From Rhizobium sp. Q54 (GTDB lineage: Bacteria; Pseudomonadota; Alphaproteobacteria; UBA828), in NCBI GenBank assembly GCA_945892755.1, contig CAMDDO010000029.1:1-35633 (forward strand): 35,633 nucleotides of DNA, written 5' to 3'. The translations under genes and the position numbers were made by a program. The number at the start of each line of letters is the position of its first letter. Position 1 is the stretch's first letter. Positions 8,420-16,033 of this stretch are shown piece after piece. The notes under the pieces were generated by a model. It had not been told where the DNA came from, did no database searches, and saw only the letters and a list, made by a program, of their open reading frames with translations.

Positions 8420-10132
8420 ATGCCCCAACACTCACCGCTCATCGCGACCATCGTCATCGGCATCGGACTCGCCTTCGTGCTGGGGGCGATCGCCAATCGG
8501 CTGCGCATCTCGCCATTGGTCGGCTATGTGCTGGCCGGCGTCGTGGTCGGTCCGCATACGCCAGGCTTCGTCGCGGACCAGGCGATGGCGAGGGAGCTTG
8601 CCGAGATCGGCGTCATCCTTCTCATGTTCGGCGTCGGGCTGCATTTCTCGTTGAAGGACCTGCTCTCGGTGCGGCGACTCGCGATTCCCGGTGCCTTGGC
8701 CGGGATTGCCCTCGCCACCATGCTCGGTGTCGCGGTTTCGCAGGCGATCGGGTGGAATTTCAGCGCCGGCGTTATGTTCGGCGTCTCGATTTCCGTCGCC
8801 AGCACGGTCGTCCTGACACGCGCGTTGCAGGAACGCCGCTTGCTCAAGACCGAATGGGCGCGCGCGGCGGTCGGCTGGCTGGTGGTCGAAGACCTTGCCA
8901 TGGTGCTGGCGCTGGTGCTCATGCCGGCGCTCGCCGCGCTCAACGGAGCCGGCGAAGCGACTTCCGGCGGGCGCGTGGCGCCGGGGCCCGATCTCGGCGG
9001 CGTTCTCCTTACCCTGGGCATCACGCTAGGCAAGGTTGCCGGCTTTATCGTGGCCACGCTGGTGATCGGCCGGCGTGTCATTCCGTGGATCCTGCACTAT
9101 ATCGCGCACACCGGCTCGCGCGAGCTGTTCCGTCTCGCGGTGCTCACCGCTGCGCTTGGCGTCGCCTTCGGAGCGGCCTTGCTATTCGACGTGTCGTTCG
9201 CGCTAGGCGCATTTCTGGCCGGCATGATCCTAAGCGAATCGCAATTGAGCCAGCGCGCGGCGGACGAGACCCTGCCGCTCAGAGATGCGTTCGCGGTTCT
9301 GTTCTTCGTCTCGGTCGGCATGCTGATCGACCCCGCGATCATCGTGCGCGATCCCGGGCCGGTGATCGCGACCGTCGCGATTATCTTGCTTGGCAAGCCG
9401 GTCCTGGCATTTTTTATCATGCGCGCCTTCCGTCATGGGCCGATGACGGCATTGACCATGGCGGCGAGCCTCGCCCAGATCGGTGAGTTCTCCTTTATTG
9501 TCGCCGGCCTTGCAGTGGCGCTCGGCATTATGCCAGTCGAAGGGCGCGACTATATGCTCGCTGGCGCGATCATCACGATCCTGTTCAATCCGCTCTGGTT
9601 CCTCTTGGTCGAACGCTTTGGGCCGCGCCTCGAGCAACGTCTCCAGGCGCGGTATGGCTCGTCGCTCAGCGCCCAGGCGAGGAGCGAACTGCGGCCGACA
9701 ATGCTGAGCGACCATGCCGTAGTGGTCGGCGGCGGCCGGGTTGGCGGTGTCATCTGCGAGGGCCTGCGCCGGCAAGGCACGCAATATCTCGTGATCGAGG
9801 AACGACAGGAAAAAGCCGACGCGCTGCGCGCGCAGGGCGTCGAAGTGTTATGCGCCAATGCCGCCGAGGCCATCGCGCTCAAGGCGGCCAATGTGGCGGG
9901 CGCTCGCCTGCTTTTCGTTGCCATCCCAAATGGCTTCGAAGCGGGGCAGATCGTCGCGCAAGCCAGCGCGAAGAATCCGTTATTGCGAACCGTGGTACGC
10001 GCGCATTCGGACGACGAGGTCGCCCATCTGCGTCAGCTCGGCGCAAAGCTCATCGTGCTCGGCGAAACCGAAATCGCCACCGGCATGCTCGACGTGGCTC
10101 TTGCCGAGACCGATATTTCGCCGCCGCTATGA
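8420..10132 (+). CDS. ybaL: YbaL/Kef-type K+/H+ antiporter (CPA2 family)
   Basis: The product has 570 residues. About twelve membrane helices fill residues 1-390, including RISPLVGYVLAGVVVGP and LMFGVGLHFSLKDL, both typical of YbaL. A cytoplasmic TrkA-N (KTN) domain follows, with VVVGGGRVGG as the nucleotide-binding loop, and runs to the end with NGFEAGQIVAQA. Kef-type proteins exchange K+ for H+ and are gated by nucleotides or, in KefB/KefC, by glutathione adducts. The start is uncertain. ATG 8420 aligns best with the YbaL N-terminus, but GGAGG at 8389-8393 would fit the GTG at 8408 somewhat better. It is convergent with the broken gene at 10173. A fragment of a second antiporter of this type lies about 0.85 kb downstream. 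Confidence 0.9.
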   Translation: MPQHSPLIATIVIGIGLAFVLGAIANRLRISPLVGYVLAGVVVGPHTPGFVADQAMARELAEIGVILLMFGVGLHFSLKDLLSVRRLAIPGALAGIALATMLGVAVSQAIGWNFSAGVMFGVSISVASTVVLTRALQERRLLKTEWARAAVGWLVVEDLAMVLALVLMPALAALNGAGEATSGGRVAPGPDLGGVLLTLGITLGKVAGFIVATLVIGRRVIPWILHYIAHTGSRELFRLAVLTAALGVAFGAALLFDVSFALGAFLAGMILSESQLSQRAADETLPLRDAFAVLFFVSVGMLIDPAIIVRDPGPVIATVAIILLGKPVLAFFIMRAFRHGPMTALTMAASLAQIGEFSFIVAGLAVALGIMPVEGRDYMLAGAIITILFNPLWFLLVERFGPRLEQRLQARYGSSLSAQARSELRPTMLSDHAVVVGGGRVGGVICEGLRRQGTQYLVIEERQEKADALRAQGVEVLCANAAEAIALKAANVAGARLLFVAIPNGFEAGQIVAQASAKNPLLRTVVRAHSDDEVAHLRQLGAKLIVLGETEIATGMLDVALAETDISPPL

Positions 10133-10172
10133 AGGGGTGGGGCGCGCCGTTTGTGGAGGCGGTCGCGCGAGT

Positions 10173-10686
10173 CTAACGCCGCCGCGACATGTTCGACCAC
10201 CAATCTGGCATGGCCGGGTCGGCGGCCAGGCTCCCAAGCGGTGTCGGTGCCGGCGGCGCGGCCGGAGCGGCCGTGGCGGGAGGGGCGATTGGAGCGGCCA
10301 GGGTAGCCCGATCAGAGCCGCGCTCGGCCGACGCTCTGGGCAAGTTCGAGACGTCCGTGGGCGGGATATTGACGTGCATCGCGATGCCATCGCCAGCTCG
10401 CACCAAACGCTTCTTGGCACTCCGCGGCAGCGGGATGCGCGCCTCTCGACATAGCCTGATGAGCGCGGCGCTCAGAACTTCGGAGGTCAAAGGCAATTCC
10501 CGTGGTTTGGCAGCGTCTTTGATCATGACGCTCAGCATGCCGGCGATCTTATCGCCGACCTCGGTAATCCGAAGTGATAAGGACCTTGCTATGAGCCGGC
10601 AGCACGCCGTGATGGCTCATCACGTCGGTCACGGCGTACGTGATCTCTTCGATCGTGAATGTGATCTGGCGATGTTCCGAGGGCAT
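10173..10686 (-). pseudogene. Small conserved-looking gene split by a one-base frameshift
   Basis: Two minus-strand frames join into one plausible protein. The first runs from ATG at 10686 (MPSEHRQITFTIEEITYAV) and stops after TSDYRGRR near 10550. The second continues, one base shifted, as EVGDKIAGML and then PLTSEVLSAALIRLCREARI to a stop at 10173. Removing one T of the GATTACC at about 10563-10569 restores an open frame of 171 codons (170 residues plus the stop). The first part resembles a small alpha/beta domain. The second ends in an Ala/Pro-rich tail. I do not recognise a family. Alternatives are a sequencing error, or a real 121-residue gene starting at ATG 10538, which has no good ribosome binding site. 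Confidence 0.5.
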
Positions 10687-10884
10687 GGCCGATAACCGAA
10701 AAAGTGCCGCTGTGGGCGAATACGCAGAAATTAGCGGGCCGAGGTTAATGTGCCGTTACCCGAGCGCCCTCGGAGCGCGGATCCAAGTGCCAAAGGCCCG
10801 CCGAATGACCCGAATTACGGCGGCGCCGGAGCCACCTTAACCGACCTGACAGGGCTCAACCGTCCCGCGCCGACGCTATTTCAG

Positions 10885-10959
10885 CAGGTCTCCGACCAGG
10901 CGATGCACGACATGCTGGACGGGTGGCCGGCCATGGCCCCGGAGAATGCGGCACCCGTC
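10885..10959. repeat. Left copy of the 75-bp direct repeat flanking aqpZ
   Basis: This stretch matches 11921-11995 at 71 of 75 positions in the same orientation, with no gaps (offset 1036). On the minus strand it encodes a degenerate C-terminal end (AMAGHPSSMSCIAWSET, then an early stop) of the hypothetical protein at 11911-12483. It is therefore an orphan copy of that gene's 3' end. Confidence 0.85.
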
Positions 10960-10962
10960 AAC

Positions 10963-11095
10963 GCCGACCTTCTCGCCGCGGCGAACGTGGCCGACGCGCG
11001 CTTCATCTTCCTCGCGATCGCCAACGGATTCGAGGCCGGTCAGATCATCGCGCAGGCGAATGCGCTCAATCCCACGTTTCGTGTGTACGCCGAGC
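10963..11095 (+). pseudogene. Fragment of a Kef/YbaL-type antiporter KTN domain
   Basis: A plus-strand stretch reads LLAAANVADARFIFLAIANG followed by FEAGQIIAQANALNP. It lines up with the KTN domain of the intact antiporter at about residues 491-533 (KAANVAGARLLFVAIPNG, FEAGQIVAQASAKNP), with roughly 27 of 43 residues identical by eye. There is no upstream membrane part, and the homology stops before the aqpZ stop codon. The difference from the neighbouring gene suggests a remnant of a diverged paralogue, not a recent copy of the intact gene. Confidence 0.72.
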
Positions 11096-11112
11096 GTAAA
11101 GGCCTCGCCGCC

Positions 11113-11823
11113 TTAGCTTTGTGCTGCCTTCCAGCCGCCAAGCAACCTGTAGGCGACGCCGCCGAGCACGCCGCCCGCGATCGGCGCGAGCCAGAACAAC
11201 CAAAGCTGGCCGATCGCCCAGTCACCGACGAATAGGGCTGGCCCCGTGCTGCGCGCCGGGTTGACCGAGGTGTTGGTGACCGGAATGCTGATCAGGTGGA
11301 TCAGGGTCAACGCGAGGCCGATCGCGATTGGCGCGAAGCCCGCCGGCGCACGCTTGTCGGTCGCACCCATGATCACCACGAGGAAGCCGGCTGTTAGCAC
11401 GATCTCGATGATCAGCGCAGAGACCAGACTGTAGCCGCCGGGTGAGTGATCGCCGAATCCGTTCGAGGCAAGGCCGCTCGCGATGTCAAAGCCAGCTTTG
11501 CCAGAAGCGATGGCGTAAAGCAGGCCAGCGGCGATGATGGCGCCGACCACTTGCGCAATGACATAAGGGATCACGTCCTTTGCCGGAAATCGCCCACCAG
11601 CGCAAAGCCCGATCGTGACAGCCGGATTCAAATGGCATCCCGAAATATGGCCAATAGCATAGGCCATGGTCAGAACCGTGAGACCGAAGGCAAGCGAAAC
11701 GCCGAGCAGACCGATCCCAACCTCGGGAAACGCGGCAGCGAGGACCGCGCTGCCGCAACCGCCGAACACCAGCCAGAACGTACCGATCAGCTCAGCGAAT
11801 AAGCGCCGCGACATTTCGGTCAT
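11113..11823 (-). CDS. aqpZ: Aquaporin Z, water channel
   Basis: The product has 236 residues and six membrane helices plus two half-helices with the signature NPA motifs (NPAV at residues 66-69, NPARS late in the protein). The selectivity-filter landmarks of water-specific AqpZ are present: [19 protein letters not shown] supplies the His, Thr and Arg. Long stretches match E. coli AqpZ, for example [17 protein letters not shown]. Cys63 replaces the usual Gly three residues before the first NPA. ATG 11823 is preceded by a run of six G at a 5-base spacing; the ATG at 11811 is an alternative nearer the E. coli start. The gene is bracketed by a 75-base direct repeat and may have been inserted next to the hypothetical gene. 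Confidence 0.93.
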   Translation of the reverse strand: MTEMSRRLFAELIGTFWLVFGGCGSAVLAAAFPEVGIGLLGVSLAFGLTVLTMAYAIGHISGCHLNPAVTIGLCAGGRFPAKDVIPYVIAQVVGAIIAAGLLYAIASGKAGFDIASGLASNGFGDHSPGGYSLVSALIIEIVLTAGFLVVIMGATDKRAPAGFAPIAIGLALTLIHLISIPVTNTSVNPARSTGPALFVGDWAIGQLWLFWLAPIAGGVLGGVAYRLLGGWKAAQS

Positions 11824-11910
11824 CACATCCCCCCAATTTGAGACGGGCGCGCCTCGATCGCCCGCCTCGACTTTGTCCTCACGTGTTGAATCTGGAAACG
11901 TCGCGCCCGC

Positions 11911-12483
11911 TTATTGTAGCCAGGTCTCCGACCAGGCGATGCACGACATGCTGGAGGGGTGGCCGGCCATGGCCTCGGGGAATGTGGCACCCGTCGCCGC
12001 GCGGCCGTTGACCGAGAGGCTCGCGCTCGCGGCCGGTATCAGGCAGCTATAGACGCCCCACGCCCCGGTCATCGGGTTATTGGGCTCGACCCGCATAATG
12101 TAGGGCTGGCCGATCTCATGCCAGTTCAAGACAACCCGGCCCTCGGCCGATTCGGCGATTTCGCTATAACCGCTTCGCGTGTCGCCGGCGCGCGAAAAGC
12201 GTGCGGTCACGATCGGCAGACTCTGATCGGAAAATGGCTTCCGATTGACCACGCCTTCGAGCACCTGCACCCAGCGTGCGAATTCGACATTGTCGGAATA
12301 GACCTTGATGCGGCCATCGGTCGCGTCCGAGCGCAAGAACAGCACATGGCCCGGCCCATGCGGCGAGAGCAGCGCGCGCCAATGCGAGCAGTTCGTGGTT
12401 TCCTCGCTCTTGGCGTCGACCTTAAGACGCAGGAACGAGTTTTCGCCGGTGAAGACCACTCGGTTCGGATCGATCGGGGTCAT
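11911..12483 (-). CDS. Hypothetical protein coupled to a molybdopterin oxidoreductase
   Basis: The product has 190 residues, no signal peptide and no membrane helix. It starts MTPIDPNRVVFTGENSFLRL and is rich in beta-prone segments (GHVLFLRSD, GRIKVYSDN, GRVVLNWHE, YIMRVEPNN). I do not recognise its family. ATG 12483 has AGGGAG 10 bases upstream and lies 62 bases inside the end of the molybdoenzyme gene, so the two are probably translated from one message. This suggests a role linked to that enzyme or its substrate. The last 75 coding bases or so occur again, slightly changed, on the other side of aqpZ, so the 3' end has been part of a rearrangement and the true C-terminus may be altered. Confidence 0.75.
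   Translation of the reverse strand: MTPIDPNRVVFTGENSFLRLKVDAKSEETTNCSHWRALLSPHGPGHVLFLRSDATDGRIKVYSDNVEFARWVQVLEGVVNRKPFSDQSLPIVTARFSRAGDTRSGYSEIAESAEGRVVLNWHEIGQPYIMRVEPNNPMTGAWGVYSCLIPAASASLSVNGRAATGATFPEAMAGHPSSMSCIAWSETWLQ
11921..11995. repeat. Right copy of the 75-bp direct repeat flanking aqpZ
   Basis: This copy lies within the 3' end of the hypothetical gene (its coding strand is minus) and matches 10885-10959 at 71 of 75 positions. The four differences are scattered and two or three would change residues, so the left copy appears free of coding constraint. Confidence 0.85.
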
Positions 12484-14602
12484 GTGCGTTCGTCTCCCTG
12501 TTGATTTTCACGGGTGCTTCGGCGCGACGCACCCAGATCGCGTTGTCGTGAAACGCCGCGCCGCCGATCGGCGCGACTGTGTCGGCCCCGGTCAGCGCGT
12601 TCGTGTTCATGCCTTCCTCGAAGGCGCCGTTCGGCATCACACCTTCGACCACCACGACGCCCGGTCGCAGACCGTCGAATAACTCCGCGTACACGACCAC
12701 CGTGCCACGCTTGTTGCCCAGCCTGATGCGTGCGCCATCATCAATACCCAACCGCTTCGCATCCTCTGGATGAATCTTGGCGCGCGGCCGGCCCTCGCGG
12801 TCCTGCGAGGTCGGCGTCTCGGTGAAGCTCGAATTGAGCGTGTTGCGCGCCGGCGCGGTGATCAGCCGAAACGGCATGTCGTCGGTCGGCTTTTCGATCA
12901 CGTCCCAATGATCGGGCAGGTTCGGCATATCGGGTGGCGCGTCGGCCAAGCCGTAGGCGCGCGGCACATATTGCTTCCAATTCGCCTTGAAATGGAACTT
13001 GCCGTCCGCGTGGCCAAAGCCCTTTACATAATGCGCGGTCTCGAAGGGCGGTTGCACGTCGATCCAGCGCTTCGCCTTCAAGGTCACCGCATCGGGATAG
13101 CCCGAGGCCTTCAACGTGTGGTCGATCAAGTCCCACGCGCTCATCTCGAAGCCGGGATGCTTGGCGCCGAGGCGCTTGGCGAGCGCGCAAACGACATCGT
13201 GATTGGACCAGCATTCGCCCGGCGGCTCGATCAGCTTCGGCCCGAACATCACATGCTGATGGCCGCCGCCCGAATAGATGTCGTCATGTTCGAGGAACAT
13301 GGTGGCCGGCAACACGATATCGGCCATCGCCGCCGTATCGGTCATGAATTGCTCATGCACGCAGGTGAACAAATCCTCGCGCGCGAACCCCTTGTGCACC
13401 GCGTTCAGGTCGGGCGCGACGCACATCGGGTTGGTGTTCTGAATCAGGAGTCCGGTCACCGGCGGGCCGCCGCGCAAGGCCTCGCGCTCGCCGAGCAAGA
13501 TCGCACCGACGCGCGATTGATCGAGCCAGCGCACGCTTGAATCGCGCGCATCCAAGCCCTCGATCAGTGTGCGATCCCAGGTATAAATCGCCTCATTGTT
13601 CTTGAACGCGCCGCCGCCTTCATATTGCCAGGCGCCGGTCACCGCCGCGATCGAAAGCGCGGCGTGCATATTGACCGGGCCGTTGCGGCTCCGGGTGAAG
13701 CCGAAGCCGAGTCGGAAGAAGGTCCTCTTTGTCGTGCCGACGAGGTGGGCGAAGGCTTCGATCTCGCCGACGCCGAGGCCGGTCAGCGCGGCCGCCCATT
13801 CGGGTGTGCGTGTCTTCAGATGTGCCTCGAGCTCGCGCGGGGCATCGGTGTAACGCTCAAGATAGGCGCGATCCGCAAGGCCGTCGCGGAAGAGCACATG
13901 CATGACGGCGCAGGCGAGCGCGCCATCGGTGCCGGGCCGGACGCACAGGTGCATATCGGCCTGTACGGCGGTCGCGTTGCGATAGACATCGACAACGACA
14001 AGCTTGGCACCACGCTCTTTCCGCGCGCGCATCGCGTGCGTCATGACATTCACTTGAGTGTTGACCGCGTTGGTGCCCCAGATCACCACCACGTCGGCGC
14101 GCGCCATTTCGCGCGGGTCCGAGCCCATCAGTTTGCCGGTGCCGGCCTCGAAGCCGAGCCAGGCCGGATTGACGCAGATCGTCGACCACCAATTCGAATA
14201 GCGTTTTACGTTCCGCAGCCGCTCGATGCCGTAGAACATCAGCTGGCCCATCGTGCCGGCGAAAAAATAGGGCCAGATGGTTTCCGCGCCATATTGTTTC
14301 TCGCGTGCCAGAAACGCCTCGGCGGTGCGATCGAGCGCTTCGTCCCAGCCGATGCGCGTGAATTGGCGCGAGCCCTTCGGTCCGCTGCGGCGGAGCGGGT
14401 GGAGCAAGCGATCAGGGTGGTGAAGTCGTTCCGCGTAGCGCGCGACCTTGGCGCAGATCACGCCGGCGGTATAGGAATTGTCCGCCGCGCCGCGCACCCG
14501 CCCGATCCGATCGGGCCCGAGCAGCTCAACCTCGAGTGCGCAGGTCGACGGGCAGTCGTGCGGGCAGGCGCTGTAGCCAAGCGTCGGCGCGGCGTTGGGC
14601 AT
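12422..14602 (-). CDS. Cytoplasmic molybdopterin oxidoreductase with one 4Fe-4S cluster
   Basis: The product has 726 residues and belongs to the DMSO reductase superfamily. The N-terminus binds a 4Fe-4S cluster through CPHDCPSTC (residues 10-18) and a later Cys in GVICAK. The central molybdopterin domains include FFAGTMGQ, VVIWGTNAVNTQ and GLLIQNTNPM. A C-terminal molydop-binding domain contains KIHPEDAKRLGI and RGTVVVYAELF. A Cys in STICVNP may be the Mo/W ligand, but this is tentative. There is no twin-arginine signal, so the enzyme should be cytoplasmic. Substrate and electron partner are unknown; no electron-transfer or membrane subunit is adjacent. ATG 14602 is preferred over the TTG at 14638, with GGGGGA 10 bases upstream. 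It is divergent from two usp genes across an FNR-like box. Confidence 0.88.
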   Translation of the reverse strand: MPNAAPTLGYSACPHDCPSTCALEVELLGPDRIGRVRGAADNSYTAGVICAKVARYAERLHHPDRLLHPLRRSGPKGSRQFTRIGWDEALDRTAEAFLAREKQYGAETIWPYFFAGTMGQLMFYGIERLRNVKRYSNWWSTICVNPAWLGFEAGTGKLMGSDPREMARADVVVIWGTNAVNTQVNVMTHAMRARKERGAKLVVVDVYRNATAVQADMHLCVRPGTDGALACAVMHVLFRDGLADRAYLERYTDAPRELEAHLKTRTPEWAAALTGLGVGEIEAFAHLVGTTKRTFFRLGFGFTRSRNGPVNMHAALSIAAVTGAWQYEGGGAFKNNEAIYTWDRTLIEGLDARDSSVRWLDQSRVGAILLGEREALRGGPPVTGLLIQNTNPMCVAPDLNAVHKGFAREDLFTCVHEQFMTDTAAMADIVLPATMFLEHDDIYSGGGHQHVMFGPKLIEPPGECWSNHDVVCALAKRLGAKHPGFEMSAWDLIDHTLKASGYPDAVTLKAKRWIDVQPPFETAHYVKGFGHADGKFHFKANWKQYVPRAYGLADAPPDMPNLPDHWDVIEKPTDDMPFRLITAPARNTLNSSFTETPTSQDREGRPRAKIHPEDAKRLGIDDGARIRLGNKRGTVVVYAELFDGLRPGVVVVEGVMPNGAFEEGMNTNALTGADTVAPIGGAAFHDNAIWVRRAEAPVKINRETNAHDPDRSEPSGLHRRKLVPAS

Positions 14603-14664
14603 GGCCCCGGGGTCCCCCGAAAGAGCTTGGCGCACCAAGCGTCTCGGCCATTGTCCTCGGCTCC

Positions 14665-14678
14665 ATGATTTGGATCAA
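14665..14678. promoter_or_regulatory. FNR/FixK-like binding site
   Basis: ATGAT-TTGG-ATCAA matches the consensus TTGAT-N4-ATCAA at 9 of 10 defined positions and is followed by AGGC-like bases often seen with such boxes. It lies in the divergent gap between the molybdoenzyme (ATG 14602) and the first usp gene (ATG 14738). Its centre is about 66 bases from the usp start codon and about 70 from the other, so it could act on either. Control by an oxygen-sensing CRP/FNR regulator is inferred. Confidence 0.62.
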
Positions 14679-14737
14679 GGCATAGCGCGCCCGACAGGGC
14701 GAGATTACGGCGACATATACGGAATGGAGGTCGCCCC

Positions 14738-15181
14738 ATGTTCAAGCGAATCGTGCTCGCCTATGACGGCTCGACCCATGCCAAGCGGGCGTTAGACGCT
14801 GCGATCGAGATCGCGACCAAATTCGGCGCCGCCCTCGATGTCGTGCAAGTCGTCACCCACGCCCACGCCCCCGAGGCCGTGGCGGCGTTCGCGCGGGCCG
14901 AGCAGGTCGAGAACCCCGATCAGATCGAGCTGGCCAAATGCGCGGCCAGCAATCTTGCGCCGGCCGCGACTCAAGCCAGGAAGAAGGGGGTCAAGTCCGT
15001 CAATGTTGAAGTTCTGCGCGGTGAAGCGGCCGGCGAGACGCTGAATTATGCCAGAGCCAATGGCGCCGATCTCATCGTGCTCGGCCGGCGCGGCTTGAGC
15101 CGGGTCGGCGGCCTCATGCTCGGCAGCGTCTCGGCCAAGATCGCCGGGCAGGCCGACTGCGCGGTCTTGACCGTCAAATAG
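14738..15181 (+). CDS. Universal stress protein UspA family (first of two)
   Basis: The product has 147 residues and a single Usp domain. The N-terminal strand reads FKRIVLAYDGS, with the Asp that contacts ATP. The C-terminal ATP-binding loop LGRRGLSRVGGLMLGSVS matches G-x2-G-x9-G-S, so this is the nucleotide-binding type. Usp proteins are cytoplasmic stress and starvation factors, and in many proteobacteria they are induced by low oxygen. ATG 14738 has GGAGG 7 bases upstream. The second usp gene starts 18 bases after the stop, so both are likely one operon, probably under the FNR-like site about 60 bases upstream. Confidence 0.93.
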   Translation: MFKRIVLAYDGSTHAKRALDAAIEIATKFGAALDVVQVVTHAHAPEAVAAFARAEQVENPDQIELAKCAASNLAPAATQARKKGVKSVNVEVLRGEAAGETLNYARANGADLIVLGRRGLSRVGGLMLGSVSAKIAGQADCAVLTVK

Positions 15182-15199
15182 CCGGTCGCGGAGGTAGAA

Positions 15200-15625
15200 A
15201 TGTTCAGGCACATCCTGCTGGCCTATGACGGCTCGGTCCATGCGAAGCACGCTTATGACACCGCGGTCGATCTGGCGTTGAAGTTTGGCTCGAAGCTCGA
15301 GATCGTCCAGGTCGAGGCGCACCCGGTCGCCTCGAACTGGGTGGTCGAGGTCGGCCGGAGCCCGGTCGGCGAGATGGCCAGATGCGCGGCCCTCGCGCTC
15401 GCGCCGCTTTGGAGCGAAGCGCGCTCGCGCGGCGTCAAGGACGTCAGCGGCGATTTGCTTCATGGCGAGCCGGCGCACGAGATCGCCAGCTACGCCAAGC
15501 AGAGCGGCTGCGATCTGATCGTCATGGGGCGGCGCGGTCGCGGGCGAGTCGAGGGCTTGTTGCTCGGCAGTGTCTCGGCCCACCTGACCGGCCACACGGA
15601 TTGTCCGGTGCTGACCGTCAAATGA
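15200..15625 (+). CDS. Universal stress protein UspA family (second of two)
   Basis: The product has 141 residues and one Usp domain beginning FRHILLAYDGSVHAKHAYD. The ATP-binding loop MGRRGRGRVEGLLLGSVS is intact. It is a paralogue of the preceding protein, and the two could form homo- or heterodimers. ATG 15200 has GGAGG 5 bases upstream, and only 18 bases separate the genes. The stop is convergent with the DUF427 gene ending at 15636. Confidence 0.93.
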   Translation: MFRHILLAYDGSVHAKHAYDTAVDLALKFGSKLEIVQVEAHPVASNWVVEVGRSPVGEMARCAALALAPLWSEARSRGVKDVSGDLLHGEPAHEIASYAKQSGCDLIVMGRRGRGRVEGLLLGSVSAHLTGHTDCPVLTVK

Positions 15626-15635
15626 CGTGGCCCGC

Positions 15636-15920
15636 TTATTTGCTGACGGTGACGCCCTTCCAAAACGCGACATAGCCCTTGATGTTGGCGGCTTCCGGCT
15701 TGGGGTCGGGGTAGAACCACGCCGCGTCGGGGTTCTCCTGACCGTCGACCACGAGCGTGAAATAGCTCGCCGTGCCTTTCCAGCCGCACACCGTGTGAGT
15801 TTCGCTCGGCTTGAAATGGGCCGCCTTGATCGCCTCGCGCGGGAAATAGACATTGCCCTCGACGATTTCGTAGGTCGGTGATTCCGCGACCACCGCCCCG
15901 TTCCACATCGCTTTCGCCAT
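15636..15920 (-). CDS. DUF427 domain protein
   Basis: The product has 94 residues, which is the full length of a single DUF427 domain. It starts MAKAMWNGAVVAES and contains YFPREAIKAAHF, the conserved TVCGWKGTASYF and AWFYPDPKPEA segments of this beta-rich family. The biochemical role of DUF427 proteins is not established. ATG 15920 has GAGGAG 6 bases upstream; the longer frame to 15971 lacks a comparable site. The gene stands alone, convergent with the usp pair and divergent from the hydrolase gene at 16034. Confidence 0.88.
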   Translation of the reverse strand: MAKAMWNGAVVAESPTYEIVEGNVYFPREAIKAAHFKPSETHTVCGWKGTASYFTLVVDGQENPDAAWFYPDPKPEAANIKGYVAFWKGVTVSK

Positions 15921-16033
15921 CGCACGCTCCTCTATTGAACCCAAACTAGGGCGCCACCGGCGCGCCGGCAAGGCACCGGACTTTACAGAAGATCAAGAGA
16001 CGCGCGAGGATCGGCCAAACACGGGAGGCGGCC

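Larger units (their letters stand above)
10687..11112. other. Non-coding, decayed stretch between the broken gene and aqpZ
   Basis: These 426 bases hold no intact gene that I can support. About 10700-10880 shows nothing recognisable on either strand. The remainder contains the left copy of a 75-base direct repeat (10885-10959) and a fragment of a Kef-type antiporter (about 10963-11095), both listed separately. The stretch looks like remnants left by deletion or insertion. Confidence 0.6.

Noticed and set aside
10189-10695. Plus-strand frame of 168 codons opposite the broken gene
   Set aside because: Its composition (Gly/Ala runs, then mixed) fits a shadow; the minus-strand frames look more protein-like.
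13625-14668. Open frame of 347 codons on the plus strand
   Set aside because: It is antisense to the molybdopterin oxidoreductase, whose motifs are clear. High GC produces long open antisense frames; the predicted protein is His/Arg/Gly-rich with no recognisable domain.
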